Assembly (NCBI GenBank): GCA_023429565.1
Contig: JAEZDJ010000001.1
Span: forward strand, 1 to 32,580
DNA from: Actinomycetes bacterium
Lineage (GTDB): Bacteria; Actinomycetota; Coriobacteriia; Coriobacteriales; Eggerthellaceae
DNA: 32,580 nucleotides
Reading direction: 5' to 3'
Every line of letters starts with the position of its first letter. Positions within the stretch are counted from its first letter, which is position 1. Under the pieces are notes generated by a model. That model searched no databases, was not told where the DNA came from, and worked only from the letters and a program-made list of their open reading frames with translations. Of this stretch, positions 1 through 7,048 are shown piece after piece. The translations under genes were made by a program, and so were the position numbers.

Positions 1-116
1 GCCTGAACAGGCGACGGTTGGTGTATGAGCCAGCTCTCCGCCGAGGAGCACCGTCGGCCGATGCCCTATGCCACATTATCGTCGCATTGGCAAACCCGGC
101 CGGTAACCATTATCAG

Positions 117-1546
117 TGTTGGTGTAAAGGGTCATCGTCCCAGAATCATTACGCATACATCATAGCAGTTCTATGCAGCCCTCCTTTTCTGTCCGACTGA
201 TTCCATTGCCACCGCTATCAGCCTTGTGGCTCTCTGCTTGTCTTCCTCGGTCGCTTTGGTTGGCTTTGCCGGCTTGGATTCCTCTTTCAGCACGGCCAGC
301 GAATCGGGTTCGATATAGCAGCGCGACGACCAATCCTCATCTATCTCGCAGCATACGGCACCGACCAATCGGATCAGTGATTTCGTCGATGGAAACACCT
401 GCACGACGCGGCTGCGGCGCTTGATCTCGCGGTTGGCGCGCTCCTGCACGTTGTCGGTGCGCAGACGGCGTCTGTGCTCGACGGGAAAGTCCAGATAGGC
501 AAGCGCGTCTGCCTCGGCTTCTTCCAGCAGTTCCGCAGCAGCGGCGCCGAACTTGCCTGTCTCGTCGATTGCCACATGGTAGGCCTCGCGCACTATGACC
601 GGATCGCTTTCCTTAAAGACGGCCTGCAGTGCCTTGCCTGCCATGGCACGCTGCGTTCTCGTCTTCAGCAACGAGCAGACGTTGCGTTCCAGATGCACTA
701 TGCAACGCTGCCAGGTCGCGCCGGGAAAGCACTCGGATATCGCTTTCTTCAGGCCCTCATGGGCGTCTGTCGTGACGCAGCGCACGCCCTTGACCCCACG
801 TGTGCGGAGATCTTTGAGAAAACCCTTCCAAGATGCATATGACTCGGTGTCAACGCAGTCGAATCCCACGAACCGGCGGATGCCATCTGCACCACAGCCT
901 ATGGCCGTGACGGCCGCCATCGAAGATATGTGGGCACCGCTCCGCGCCTTGATATAGGTCGCGTCGATCCAGAGGTAGGGAAACTCGGCATCCTCGAAGG
1001 TCTGGTGCTGCAGGTCGGCCACCTCCTCATCCAACACCTCGCAGATACGGCTGACCTGGCTGGCGCTCATCTTGGCGACACCGAGTTTTGCCGCCACCTT
1101 CTCGATCTTCCTGGTCGAGACGCCTGTGGCATACATCTCCGCCACAGCTGCCACCACGGCACGGTCTGTGCGGGAATAGCGCTCGATGACGTCGTCGGGA
1201 AAGTAGCTCCCCATGCGCAGCTTGGGTATCTTCATCGTTATCTCGCCGACGCTGGTGACAAGCCTGCGCTGGCGGTAGCCGTTGCGGGAGTTGCCGTCTT
1301 CGCAGAGCATGTCGGCCTGTGCGGCCATGACCTCGTTGACGAGCGTCTCCACGAGCGTTCTTCCCAACTCTCGCAGATCAATCATTCCGTCATCGTGTTT
1401 CGGCATCGCATCGGGTAAAGTGTTCATTGCGGTCATCGCCTTTCCTTGAATCCGTTTTCTTGGTCGTTAACAGATTCTAGACGATGACCGTATTTTCATG
1501 GTTAGGCTATTTCAGCCCTCAACTCAAATTTTTCCTTACACCAACA
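117..1546 (-). mobile_element. IS256-family insertion sequence
   Basis: The element is bounded by an 11-bp perfect terminal inverted repeat, TGTTGGTGTAA at 117-127 and its complement at 1536-1546, enclosing one transposase gene. A second, subterminal inverted match, GGTCATCGTC followed by AGAATC, lies at 130-147 and in inverse at 1473-1489. It sits 2 bp inside the left terminal repeat but about 46 bp inside the right one, so the ends are asymmetric. I see no convincing 8-9 bp target duplication next to the proposed ends, so the insertion may be old or the true tips may be slightly elsewhere. Confidence 0.7.
171..1436 (-). CDS. IS256-family (mutator-type) transposase
   Basis: A full-length 421-residue DDE transposase that would cut and reinsert its own element. 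Expected acidic catalytic residues are visible: Asp158 in WIDATYIKAR, Asp224 in TTDAHEGLKKAI, and Glu337 in ERANREIKRR, the hallmark C-terminal motif of the family. A Cys/His pair, QRCIVHLERN near residue 243, is also typical. The length matches the family (about 390-420 residues) and no frameshift is seen, so the element could be active. An ATG at 1427 is an alternative start; the chosen start follows an AAGGAAAGG purine stretch. The gene fills the element and shares no operon with host genes. Confidence 0.93.
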   Translation of the reverse strand: MTAMNTLPDAMPKHDDGMIDLRELGRTLVETLVNEVMAAQADMLCEDGNSRNGYRQRRLVTSVGEITMKIPKLRMGSYFPDDVIERYSRTDRAVVAAVAEMYATGVSTRKIEKVAAKLGVAKMSASQVSRICEVLDEEVADLQHQTFEDAEFPYLWIDATYIKARSGAHISSMAAVTAIGCGADGIRRFVGFDCVDTESYASWKGFLKDLRTRGVKGVRCVTTDAHEGLKKAISECFPGATWQRCIVHLERNVCSLLKTRTQRAMAGKALQAVFKESDPVIVREAYHVAIDETGKFGAAAAELLEEAEADALAYLDFPVEHRRRLRTDNVQERANREIKRRSRVVQVFPSTKSLIRLVGAVCCEIDEDWSSRCYIEPDSLAVLKEESKPAKPTKATEEDKQRATRLIAVAMESVGQKRRAA

Positions 1547-2020
1547 TTCGGCACGCGATCTCTCATCGTTCCTGATCAAGCACCAAAAGATTTTTCTTCA
1601 CGTGACATTTTGCCCCCGTATGGCGCTCGTGCGCGATCAGAGAACGTCAGTCCGGGACAGCCGCTTGCATGACAGCAACACAGGAGATTCGCATGCGACT
1701 TTTCTTATACAGCCGACATGTTCGTCTGGAATTTGGAGGGTCTCTGGCATCATCGCGAGTTCTCAGCATGACCGAAAGTCCACTCTCCCACAGTCCACTC
1801 CAGGAAGAGAGCCACCCAAATGGAGGAAGCACCCTTTCTGCACCGCGGAAAGAGGAATTACTTGATCCCTGATCCGATGTTTCACGTGAAACATCGGATC
1901 AGGGATGAAACTTGGCAGAAATCACTGCGGACGTGCAACATTCCCAACACCAGTGCTTGCCAAACAGGCGGGCACTCAGCATTTGAGGGATAGAGCTGGT
2001 CTTCACTTCGCCTAATCTTC
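1547..2020. other. Gene-free stretch between IS and ddl terminator
   Basis: I see no credible coding region here. Short open frames overlap on both strands without recognisable products or ribosome binding sites. The stretch holds one long parS palindrome (1865-1906), annotated separately, and a degenerate parS-like sequence around 1594-1609. Confidence 0.5.
1865..1906. promoter_or_regulatory. parS: parS site in a 42-bp perfect palindrome
   Basis: The exact ParB-binding 16-mer TGTTTCACGTGAAACA is at 1878-1893. The symmetry extends perfectly to 1865-1906, the longest palindrome in the window. The flanking arms (TCCCTGATCCGA and its complement) are not shared with other parS copies. It lies between the IS and the ddl terminator. 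Transcribed from either strand it would form a very stable hairpin, but no T-tract follows. Confidence 0.92.
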
Positions 2021-2058
2021 TGTAAAAAGCCCAATGTTTCACGTGAAACATTGGGCTT
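2021..2058 (-). terminator. ddl terminator built around a parS site
   Basis: parS is exact at 2035-2050. The perfect palindrome runs 2027-2058 (arms AAGCCCAA/TTGGGCTT). Read on the minus strand it comes just after the ddl stop codon and is followed by TTTTTACA (complement of 2021-2028). It therefore has the form of an intrinsic terminator whose stem contains the ParB site. Confidence 0.8.
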
Positions 2059-2081
2059 CCTCCCTAAAAAGGCTTTGTCGG

Positions 2082-3029
2082 CTAGTTTTCTTCGAGAGCC
2101 AATTCAACCAGCTTTGTGCATAATTCTGAAAAAGACATTCCTGCAACACGAGCTGCATCAGGAAGAAGAGAGGTGCTCGTCATGCCAGGAATGGTATTGG
2201 TCTCTAAAATCCAGCTGACACCTTGATCGTCCAAGATGAAATCCGATCGAGAAACACCCTCGCATCCAAGAACTCTATGCGCGCGCTGGGCATAATCCAT
2301 AATGAGCGCAGTGTCTTCATCCGACAAGCGAGCAGGACAGATATGCTGTGATCCACCAGGCTCATATTTTGCCTCGTAGTCATAAAACCCGCTTGAAGGA
2401 ACTATTTCAATAATTGGAAATGCCTCAGGATCTTTATTCCCAACCACCGCAACCGTTAATTCCATTCCCTTGACGAACTTTTCCACGACAACTTCGCTGT
2501 CGTACTCAAAAGCTTTCCCAACAGCCTCGGCAATGTCATGTGCTCCTTCAACGATGAACACACCAATCGTGCTGCCCTCTTTGGCGGCCTTCACGACGCA
2601 GTGATCGCCAACAATGTTCACGATCTCCTCAACAGCAACATCGTCCCCCCGAGATAGGACCACAGAGGGCGGTGTGGGTATATTTGCCATTTTATAAAAC
2701 AGCTTTGCCTTCGCTTTGTCTATAGACAAAGCGCTCGCCCATATACCAGAGCCAATATAAGGAATTTCAAGAAGCTCGAGAAGGCCCTGAAGAGCACCAT
2801 CCTCGCCATATTTTCCATGGAGGCAAATAAAAGCTACATCGAACGGCCCATCGATAAGCTTTTTAAGATCCTCCTTTTCTGCCGGATCAAGAATCGTAAC
2901 AGGGAACCCTGCTTCCAAAAGCGCTTTCTGGGCGCCTTCACCAGACGCAAGCGAAACTTCCCGCTCTCCGCTTTTTCCTCCAACAAGCAATGCCACTTTA
3001 CATTGTTGAGGATCGAAGCGATTTGTCAT
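2082..3029 (-). CDS. ddl: D-alanine--D-alanine ligase
   Basis: An ATP-grasp ligase that joins two D-alanines for the peptidoglycan stem peptide, acting in the cytoplasm. Family motifs appear in order: LVGGKSGEREVSLASG at the N-terminus, HGKYGEDGALQGLLE, the ATP-binding KAAKEGSTIGVF loop, EKFVKGMELTVAVVG, YDYEAKYEPGG, SRSDF, and the metal/substrate motif LETNTIPGMTSTSLLP near the C-terminus. I chose ATG at 3027-3029 (315 residues, usual for the family), preceded by AAGGAG although the spacing is tight. A TTG at 3065 would add 12 residues. The gene is transcribed alone, with a parS-palindrome terminator at its 3' end and another parS palindrome upstream of its promoter. Confidence 0.96.
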   Translation of the reverse strand: MTNRFDPQQCKVALLVGGKSGEREVSLASGEGAQKALLEAGFPVTILDPAEKEDLKKLIDGPFDVAFICLHGKYGEDGALQGLLELLEIPYIGSGIWASALSIDKAKAKLFYKMANIPTPPSVVLSRGDDVAVEEIVNIVGDHCVVKAAKEGSTIGVFIVEGAHDIAEAVGKAFEYDSEVVVEKFVKGMELTVAVVGNKDPEAFPIIEIVPSSGFYDYEAKYEPGGSQHICPARLSDEDTALIMDYAQRAHRVLGCEGVSRSDFILDDQGVSWILETNTIPGMTSTSLLPDAARVAGMSFSELCTKLVELALEEN

Positions 3030-3069
3030 AACTCCTTCTTTCGTCTCACTTGCCACACCATGCAAACGA

Positions 3070-3098
3070 AGTATAGCAAAAACAATCGGATATACGTC
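3070..3098 (-). promoter_or_regulatory. Possible ddl promoter
   Basis: On the minus strand a good -10 element, TATACT, lies at 3070-3075, giving a leader of about 33 nt before the ATG at 3029. The -35 region (GACGTA, 17-bp spacer) is poor. The parS palindrome at 3112-3141 lies immediately upstream, so bound ParB could influence initiation; that is inference. Confidence 0.4.
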
Positions 3099-3111
3099 GC
3101 GTGAACACGTC

Positions 3112-3141
3112 TAGACGATGTTTCACGTGAAACATCGTCTA
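3112..3141. promoter_or_regulatory. parS: parS site in a 30-bp perfect palindrome
   Basis: Exact TGTTTCACGTGAAACA at 3119-3134, extended to a perfect palindrome by arms TAGACGA/TCGTCTA. It lies upstream of ddl in the gap between the divergent ddl and rlmN genes. Confidence 0.92.
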
Positions 3142-3191
3142 TGGTTCCAATTCAGTCCAAGCAGCCATGACAACTTGCGAACTACCAAGAG

Positions 3192-3207
3192 TGTTTCACG
3201 TGAAACA
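3192..3207. promoter_or_regulatory. parS: parS site in the rlmN promoter region
   Basis: Exact 16-bp parS with no extended symmetry. Its right half overlaps the position expected for the -35 element of the rlmN promoter (-10 TATAAT at 3222-3227), so ParB binding could compete with RNA polymerase. Confidence 0.92.
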
Positions 3208-3227
3208 ATGGTGCGATCACGTATAAT
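3199..3227 (+). promoter_or_regulatory. rlmN promoter giving a near-leaderless mRNA
   Basis: A consensus -10 TATAAT lies at 3222-3227 and the rlmN ATG begins at 3237. Transcription would start about 3234, leaving only a few leader bases and no ribosome binding site. The -35 region is not consensus and lies within the parS site. Confidence 0.55.
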
Positions 3228-3236
3228 GAAACGATT

Positions 3237-4271
3237 ATGGAGCAACCAATTAAATCATATTCTATCGAAGGCCTCCAAGATCTCATGAAGCATCTTGGAC
3301 AGCCATCCTTCCGCGCGAAACAGCTGTTTGAATGGCTTTATCTTCACCATGCCCTTTCGTACGACGAGATGACCAATCTGCCAACATCGTTAAGAAAAAA
3401 ACTAGCCAATGAGTATCCTTTATATCCCTCAAATATTACTGACAGGCAAATATCTCAAGATGGAACCCGAAAATACGTCATTGAGTTTCACGACCATTCG
3501 CGTGCCGAAGCAGTTGCCATTCCTTCCAATTTGACCCATGAAAGAATGACAGTATGCTTTTCGACACAGATTGGATGCCCTATTGGCTGTACGTTTTGCG
3601 CAACAGGTAAAGAAGGCTTCACCCGTAATCTCACTCCTGGAGAAATTGCAGATCAGATTCTCATTTCTCAAAAAGACACAGGAAAACGCATAACCAATGC
3701 AGTTGCAATGGGCCAAGGAGAACCCTTTTTAAATTATGACAATACCTTGGCTGCGCTGCGCATACTCAACAGCTCGCAGGGCTTAGCAATTGGAGCACGG
3801 CATATTACGATATCGACCTGTGGAATATCTTCAGGAATAGAACGGCTCGCTTTAGAGCCAGAGCAATTCACTCTCGCTATTTCACTTCATGCTGCTCGAC
3901 AGCAGGTAAGAAACCAACTCATGCCCCATTTATCTTCAAATCCTCTCAGCAAACTGCGCCCAACCATTTCGCAATATCTCAGTGCTACAAATAGGCGAGT
4001 CACATTCGAATACATTATGATCAAAGGGGTGAACGACTCGCTTGCCGACCTCAATGCTTTATTGGAATTCTGCAGCGGCCTTCTTTGCCATGTCAATCTC
4101 ATACCTATAAACACGGTCGAGGGATCTTTATTTCAACCAAGTTCAAGAGAAACTATGGAATCTTGGGTTCAAATGCTTCAGAATCAGGGAACTGAAGCCA
4201 CTATCAGAAATTCTCGAGGAGACGATATCGCAGGCGCCTGCGGGCAGCTTAAGAATAAACTCTCCAACTAG
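3237..4271 (+). CDS. rlmN: Dual-specificity rRNA/tRNA adenine-C2 methyltransferase RlmN
   Basis: A radical-SAM enzyme that methylates C2 of an adenosine in 23S rRNA and of adenosine 37 in some tRNAs. The CxxxCxxC iron-sulfur motif is Cys114, Cys118, Cys121 in GCPIGCTFCATG. MGQGEPFLNYD and the serine-rich ISTCGISSGI are conserved family stretches. The resolving cysteine, Cys335 in GACGQL, is present near the C-terminus. Length, 344 residues, is normal. It is one of two genes on this arm read on the plus strand, divergent from ddl and convergent with parB. The start is the first ATG and lies just downstream of a -10 element, with no Shine-Dalgarno sequence. Confidence 0.96.
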   Translation: MEQPIKSYSIEGLQDLMKHLGQPSFRAKQLFEWLYLHHALSYDEMTNLPTSLRKKLANEYPLYPSNITDRQISQDGTRKYVIEFHDHSRAEAVAIPSNLTHERMTVCFSTQIGCPIGCTFCATGKEGFTRNLTPGEIADQILISQKDTGKRITNAVAMGQGEPFLNYDNTLAALRILNSSQGLAIGARHITISTCGISSGIERLALEPEQFTLAISLHAARQQVRNQLMPHLSSNPLSKLRPTISQYLSATNRRVTFEYIMIKGVNDSLADLNALLEFCSGLLCHVNLIPINTVEGSLFQPSSRETMESWVQMLQNQGTEATIRNSRGDDIAGACGQLKNKLSN

Positions 4272-4285
4272 GGGCAACTAAAAGC

Positions 4286-4319
4286 AGGACCCAATGTTTC
4301 ACGTGAAACATTGGGTCCT
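4286..4319. promoter_or_regulatory. parS: parS site in a 34-bp palindrome, 3' of rlmN
   Basis: Exact parS at 4295-4310, extended perfectly to 4286-4319 by arms AGGACCCAA/TTGGGTCCT. It lies 14 bp after the rlmN stop codon in a convergent gap. Its hairpin could end rlmN transcription, though the following bases are not T-rich. Confidence 0.9.
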
Positions 4320-4334
4320 CTAAGCTACCTCCTC

Positions 4335-4372
4335 CAACATCATAATGTTTCACGTGAAACATTATGATGTTG
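4335..4372. promoter_or_regulatory. parS: parS site in a 38-bp palindrome overlapping the parB stop
   Basis: Exact parS at 4346-4361, perfect symmetry over 4335-4372 with arms CAACATCATAA/TTATGATGTTG. The last codons and the TAA stop of parB (4362-4364) lie in the right arm, so coding sequence, terminator-like hairpin and ParB site share the same bases. It is the second parS in the rlmN-parB gap. Confidence 0.92.
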
Positions 4373-5399
4373 AGGCAATAAGCTCTTCGAAGAGCCTTTC
4401 GAGCTCTTCTTCGTCCTTAAACTCGATTTCGATCTTATTTTTTCCTTGAGCTGATTTCACTTTTACATTCGTATGCAACACGTCTCGCAATGCGCGCGCA
4501 ACGGTTTTAAATGATTTCGGAACCGGCTGGCGCGTTACGTTGTCTCCACTGATGGTTTTCCCGGAAAACAGTCGCGCGATTGCTTCGGCTTCCCGTACGG
4601 TCAATTTCCCCTCAACCAACTTCTCAGTAAGTTTCTGCCGGCCTTCCTTTGAAGGAATCGAAAGAATGGCACGGGCGTGACCAGCGGTTATTTTCTCCTC
4701 GAAGAGCAACTGCTGAGCTTCTTCAGGCAATTCCAGCAACCGGAGCGCGTTGGCGACGGTCGATCGGCCTTTCGACATAGCCTGGGCAACCTCTGATTGA
4801 GTTAAGCTCCTCCGTTCCATCATACGGCGGTAGCCATACGCTTCTTCAATGGGATTCAAGTCAGAACGTTGGATGTTTTCAACTAAAGCCAATTCCAGAG
4901 CCTTGTCGTCATCAGCATCTTTGATGCGGACAGGAACGGTAGCTATTCCAAGCAAACGACAGGCTTGCCACCTGCGTTCCCCGGCAATGATTTGGTATTC
5001 ATTCAAGCCAACAGAACGTACCAGGATAGGTTGGAGGAGGCCGTCTTTCTCAATCGAAGCCGCCAACTCTTCGAGCTCTTCCTTTTTAAAGTGAGTCCGA
5101 GGTTGGTCAGGATTAGGGCTGATGCATTCGAGAGGAACTTCGTCAGTCTTTCGCTGCACAACGCTTTTAATCGTGATATGGTCCTCTTCATTGGTGAAAG
5201 AGTCCTGTTCAGGAGCTTTTTCGGGGAGGGGACGCTCAATTTCTCGCACTCTTGGAACAACAGCTTCAACAACATCCTCTCGCTCCACCAACATACGTTG
5301 TGACTGCGGGGTAGGATCAGGAGGAATGGCTTCCTCATACGACCCTCCCAACAACGAGTTCAAACCGCGTCCAAGTCCGGTTTTCGCAGCTTTAGCCAC
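4362..5399 (-). CDS. parB: Chromosome partitioning protein ParB
   Basis: A CTP-dependent DNA clamp that loads at parS and helps separate origins, working with ParA. The 345-residue protein has the N-terminal ParA-interaction motif LGRGLNSLLGG (about residues 8-18), then a linker of about 80 acidic residues, the ParB/Srx CTP-binding box with GERRWQACRLLG, the conserved ALVENIQRSDLNPIEEA stretch, the helix-turn-helix LTQSEVAQAMSKGRSTVAN, and a C-terminal dimerisation segment. The start is GTG at 5397-5399, overlapping the parA end by 8 bp, which implies translational coupling. Thirteen parS sites in the window are its likely targets, one of them on its own stop codon. Confidence 0.97.
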   Translation of the reverse strand: MAKAAKTGLGRGLNSLLGGSYEEAIPPDPTPQSQRMLVEREDVVEAVVPRVREIERPLPEKAPEQDSFTNEEDHITIKSVVQRKTDEVPLECISPNPDQPRTHFKKEELEELAASIEKDGLLQPILVRSVGLNEYQIIAGERRWQACRLLGIATVPVRIKDADDDKALELALVENIQRSDLNPIEEAYGYRRMMERRSLTQSEVAQAMSKGRSTVANALRLLELPEEAQQLLFEEKITAGHARAILSIPSKEGRQKLTEKLVEGKLTVREAEAIARLFSGKTISGDNVTRQPVPKSFKTVARALRDVLHTNVKVKSAQGKNKIEIEFKDEEELERLFEELIASTS

Positions 5400-6366
5400 G
5401 TTGTATCACTTCCTTTGCTAGATCCACATATGACTGAGCACCTTTTCCCGACGGATCATACTGAGTTATTGGCTGTCCAAAGCTCGGAGCTTCGGACAGT
5501 TTGACCGTACGGGGAATAAGCGTATTGAAAACAGTTTTATCAAAGTAGCTGCGTACTTCAGCAACAACTTGCTTAGACAAAGTCGTTCTTCCATCGTACA
5601 TTGTCAGAAGAACGCCAAAGATATCAAGAGTTGGATTAAGCCGTGTTTTGACACGTTTCATCGAATCAAGAAGTTTTGTCACACCTTCCAATGCATAGAA
5701 TTCGCATTGGATAGGAATAAGCAGCTTATCTGCAGCAACAAGAGCATTCACAGTAAGCAACCCCAAAGACGGGGGACAATCTATGAAAATATAGTCGTAT
5801 TTACCCCGCAGACTTCCTGCAGCGTCTTTAAGCCGATTTTCACGTGCCATCTCGGAAACCAGCTCAACCTCAGCTCCTGCAAGGTTAATTGTTGCTGGAA
5901 CGAGGTCAAGACCTTCTGAAACATCAGGAATAATAACATCCTCGACATTAACCTCATTAAGTAGCACATCGTAGATACAACGTGAAACCTGGCTTTTTTC
6001 AATTCCTAAGCCGCTTGAGGAATTACCCTGGGGATCAAGGTCTATAAGAAGAACCTGTTTTCCTGCTTCTCCAAGAGCTGCTGAAAGGTTGATAGCAGTG
6101 GTTGATTTACCGACGCCGCCTTTTTGATTGATAATCGCAATGACTTTCGTCTGGCCAACCACATGTCTGACCGGGTTTTTGTCTTTGAAAGACTTTATGG
6201 GCTTAGGAACCACAACGTCCTCCACAACAGGCGTGACGTCTCGTTCCACGATCTCGATATGATCGATGCTTATCTCATCTTCATATTCCTGATCCTCGCG
6301 CTCACTGCTGTGTTTGACAGTCTCAGCCACTTTTTTGTCTCGTTTGAGACCATCGAATAGCCCCAC
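5392..6366 (-). CDS. parA: Chromosome partitioning ATPase ParA (Soj)
   Basis: A deviant-Walker ATPase that forms a nucleoid gradient pulling ParB-parS complexes apart. The motif KGGVGKST lies at residues 82-89, preceded by IAIINQ. LLIDLDPQGNSSSGLG and YIFIDCPPSLGLLTVNAL are the Walker A' and B stretches. The 324-residue length exceeds the usual 250-260 because of an acidic N-terminal extension of about 70 residues (EREDQEYEDEISIDHIEIVE region) not needed for ATPase activity. The start is GTG at 6364-6366, well supported by AGGGAGG 5 bases upstream. Two parS sites lie 42-82 bp upstream, so ParB autoregulation of the operon is plausible. Confidence 0.97.
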   Translation of the reverse strand: MGLFDGLKRDKKVAETVKHSSEREDQEYEDEISIDHIEIVERDVTPVVEDVVVPKPIKSFKDKNPVRHVVGQTKVIAIINQKGGVGKSTTAINLSAALGEAGKQVLLIDLDPQGNSSSGLGIEKSQVSRCIYDVLLNEVNVEDVIIPDVSEGLDLVPATINLAGAEVELVSEMARENRLKDAAGSLRGKYDYIFIDCPPSLGLLTVNALVAADKLLIPIQCEFYALEGVTKLLDSMKRVKTRLNPTLDIFGVLLTMYDGRTTLSKQVVAEVRSYFDKTVFNTLIPRTVKLSEAPSFGQPITQYDPSGKGAQSYVDLAKEVIQRG

Positions 6367-6406
6367 AAAGACCTCCCTTCATCATGCTGACAGTATAGCC
6401 TGTTTT

Positions 6407-6424
6407 ATGTTTCACGTGAAACAT
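6407..6424. promoter_or_regulatory. parS: parS site upstream of parA (proximal)
   Basis: Exact parS at 6408-6423, symmetry extended by one base each side. It lies about 42 bp upstream of the parA start and is the proximal member of a pair. This position suits autoregulation of parAB by ParB. Confidence 0.92.
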
Positions 6425-6428
6425 CAAT

Positions 6429-6452
6429 CAATTGTTTCACGTGAAACAATTG
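6429..6452. promoter_or_regulatory. parS: parS site upstream of parA (distal), 24-bp palindrome
   Basis: Exact parS at 6433-6448, extended to a 24-bp palindrome by CAAT/ATTG. It lies 25 bp, center to center, from the neighbouring parS. It also lies in the upstream region of the divergent DUF559 gene. Confidence 0.92.
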
Positions 6453-6617
6453 CGACGTCGTTGACTATTCGCAAGAAAAGAACGAGACAATCCTGCTTGG
6501 CTTCTGCCAGGATTAGGGAAGAATCTCTCCAATTGCTGCTAGAACCATAGTATGTATTGGCTTGATCATGAAGTTAGTATAAAGGATAAATGATCGGTTG
6601 ATAATAAAGGATGCTTG

Positions 6618-7019
6618 ATGGATAGAGAAACGAGAGCATTATTGGCACAAAGGGCAGCCTTGATGAGAAGAAACATGACCACTGCCGAGAAAAAGCTTTG
6701 GCTTCTATTCTTACGAGAATATCAGGTCCCTTTTGTGGCACAAAAAGTCGTTGGAAACTATATCGTTGATTTCTATTGCAGGAAAACCAGGCTCAGCATT
6801 GAACTCGATGGATCACAACATTACGAGCCGAAAAATCTTGCCTACGACCGTACAAGAACATCTTATCTAGAAATGATTGAAATCAAAGAATTGAGATTCC
6901 CAAACACAGTTGTCTTTGAAAATTTCGAAGGAGTGTGCGAAGTTATTCATAATGAAGTTGAAGCACGAAGAAACGACAGGGTGTCAGTACCTTTAAGCTT
7001 AGTGAAAGATAAGCTTTAG
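6618..7019 (+). CDS. DUF559 family endonuclease-like protein
   Basis: A small protein of the DUF559 family, related to Vsr and PD-(D/E)XK endonucleases. The core is visible: TTAEKKLWLLFLREYQVPFVAQ near the N-terminus, then VGNYIVDFYCRKTRLSIELDGSQHYE, where the Asp of VDFYC and the Glu and Asp of ELDGSQH are probable metal ligands, then RTSYLEMIEIKELRFPNTVVFEN. I chose ATG 6618, 7 bases after an AAAGG motif, over the TTG at 6615. It is read against its neighbours, sits between parA and rsmG, is AT-rich, and is bracketed by parS palindromes. Its stop codon lies inside the downstream palindrome. It may have arrived by transfer; its cellular role is unknown. Confidence 0.85.
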   Translation: MDRETRALLAQRAALMRRNMTTAEKKLWLLFLREYQVPFVAQKVVGNYIVDFYCRKTRLSIELDGSQHYEPKNLAYDRTRTSYLEMIEIKELRFPNTVVFENFEGVCEVIHNEVEARRNDRVSVPLSLVKDKL

Positions 7020-7045
7020 AGTGTTTCACGTGAAACACTCTAAAG
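7014..7045. promoter_or_regulatory. parS: parS site in a 32-bp palindrome between convergent genes
   Basis: Exact parS at 7022-7037, perfect palindrome 7014-7045 with arms CTTTAGAG/CTCTAAAG. The TAG stop of the DUF559 gene (7017-7019) lies in the left arm and the rsmG stop is 3 bp beyond the right arm. It probably serves as a shared bidirectional terminator. Confidence 0.9.
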
Positions 7046-7048
7046 AAA

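Noticed and set aside
1594..1609. Extra parS-like sequence centered on CACGTG
   Set aside because: Only 11 of 16 bases match the parS core and the outer bases are not symmetric, so it is not counted.
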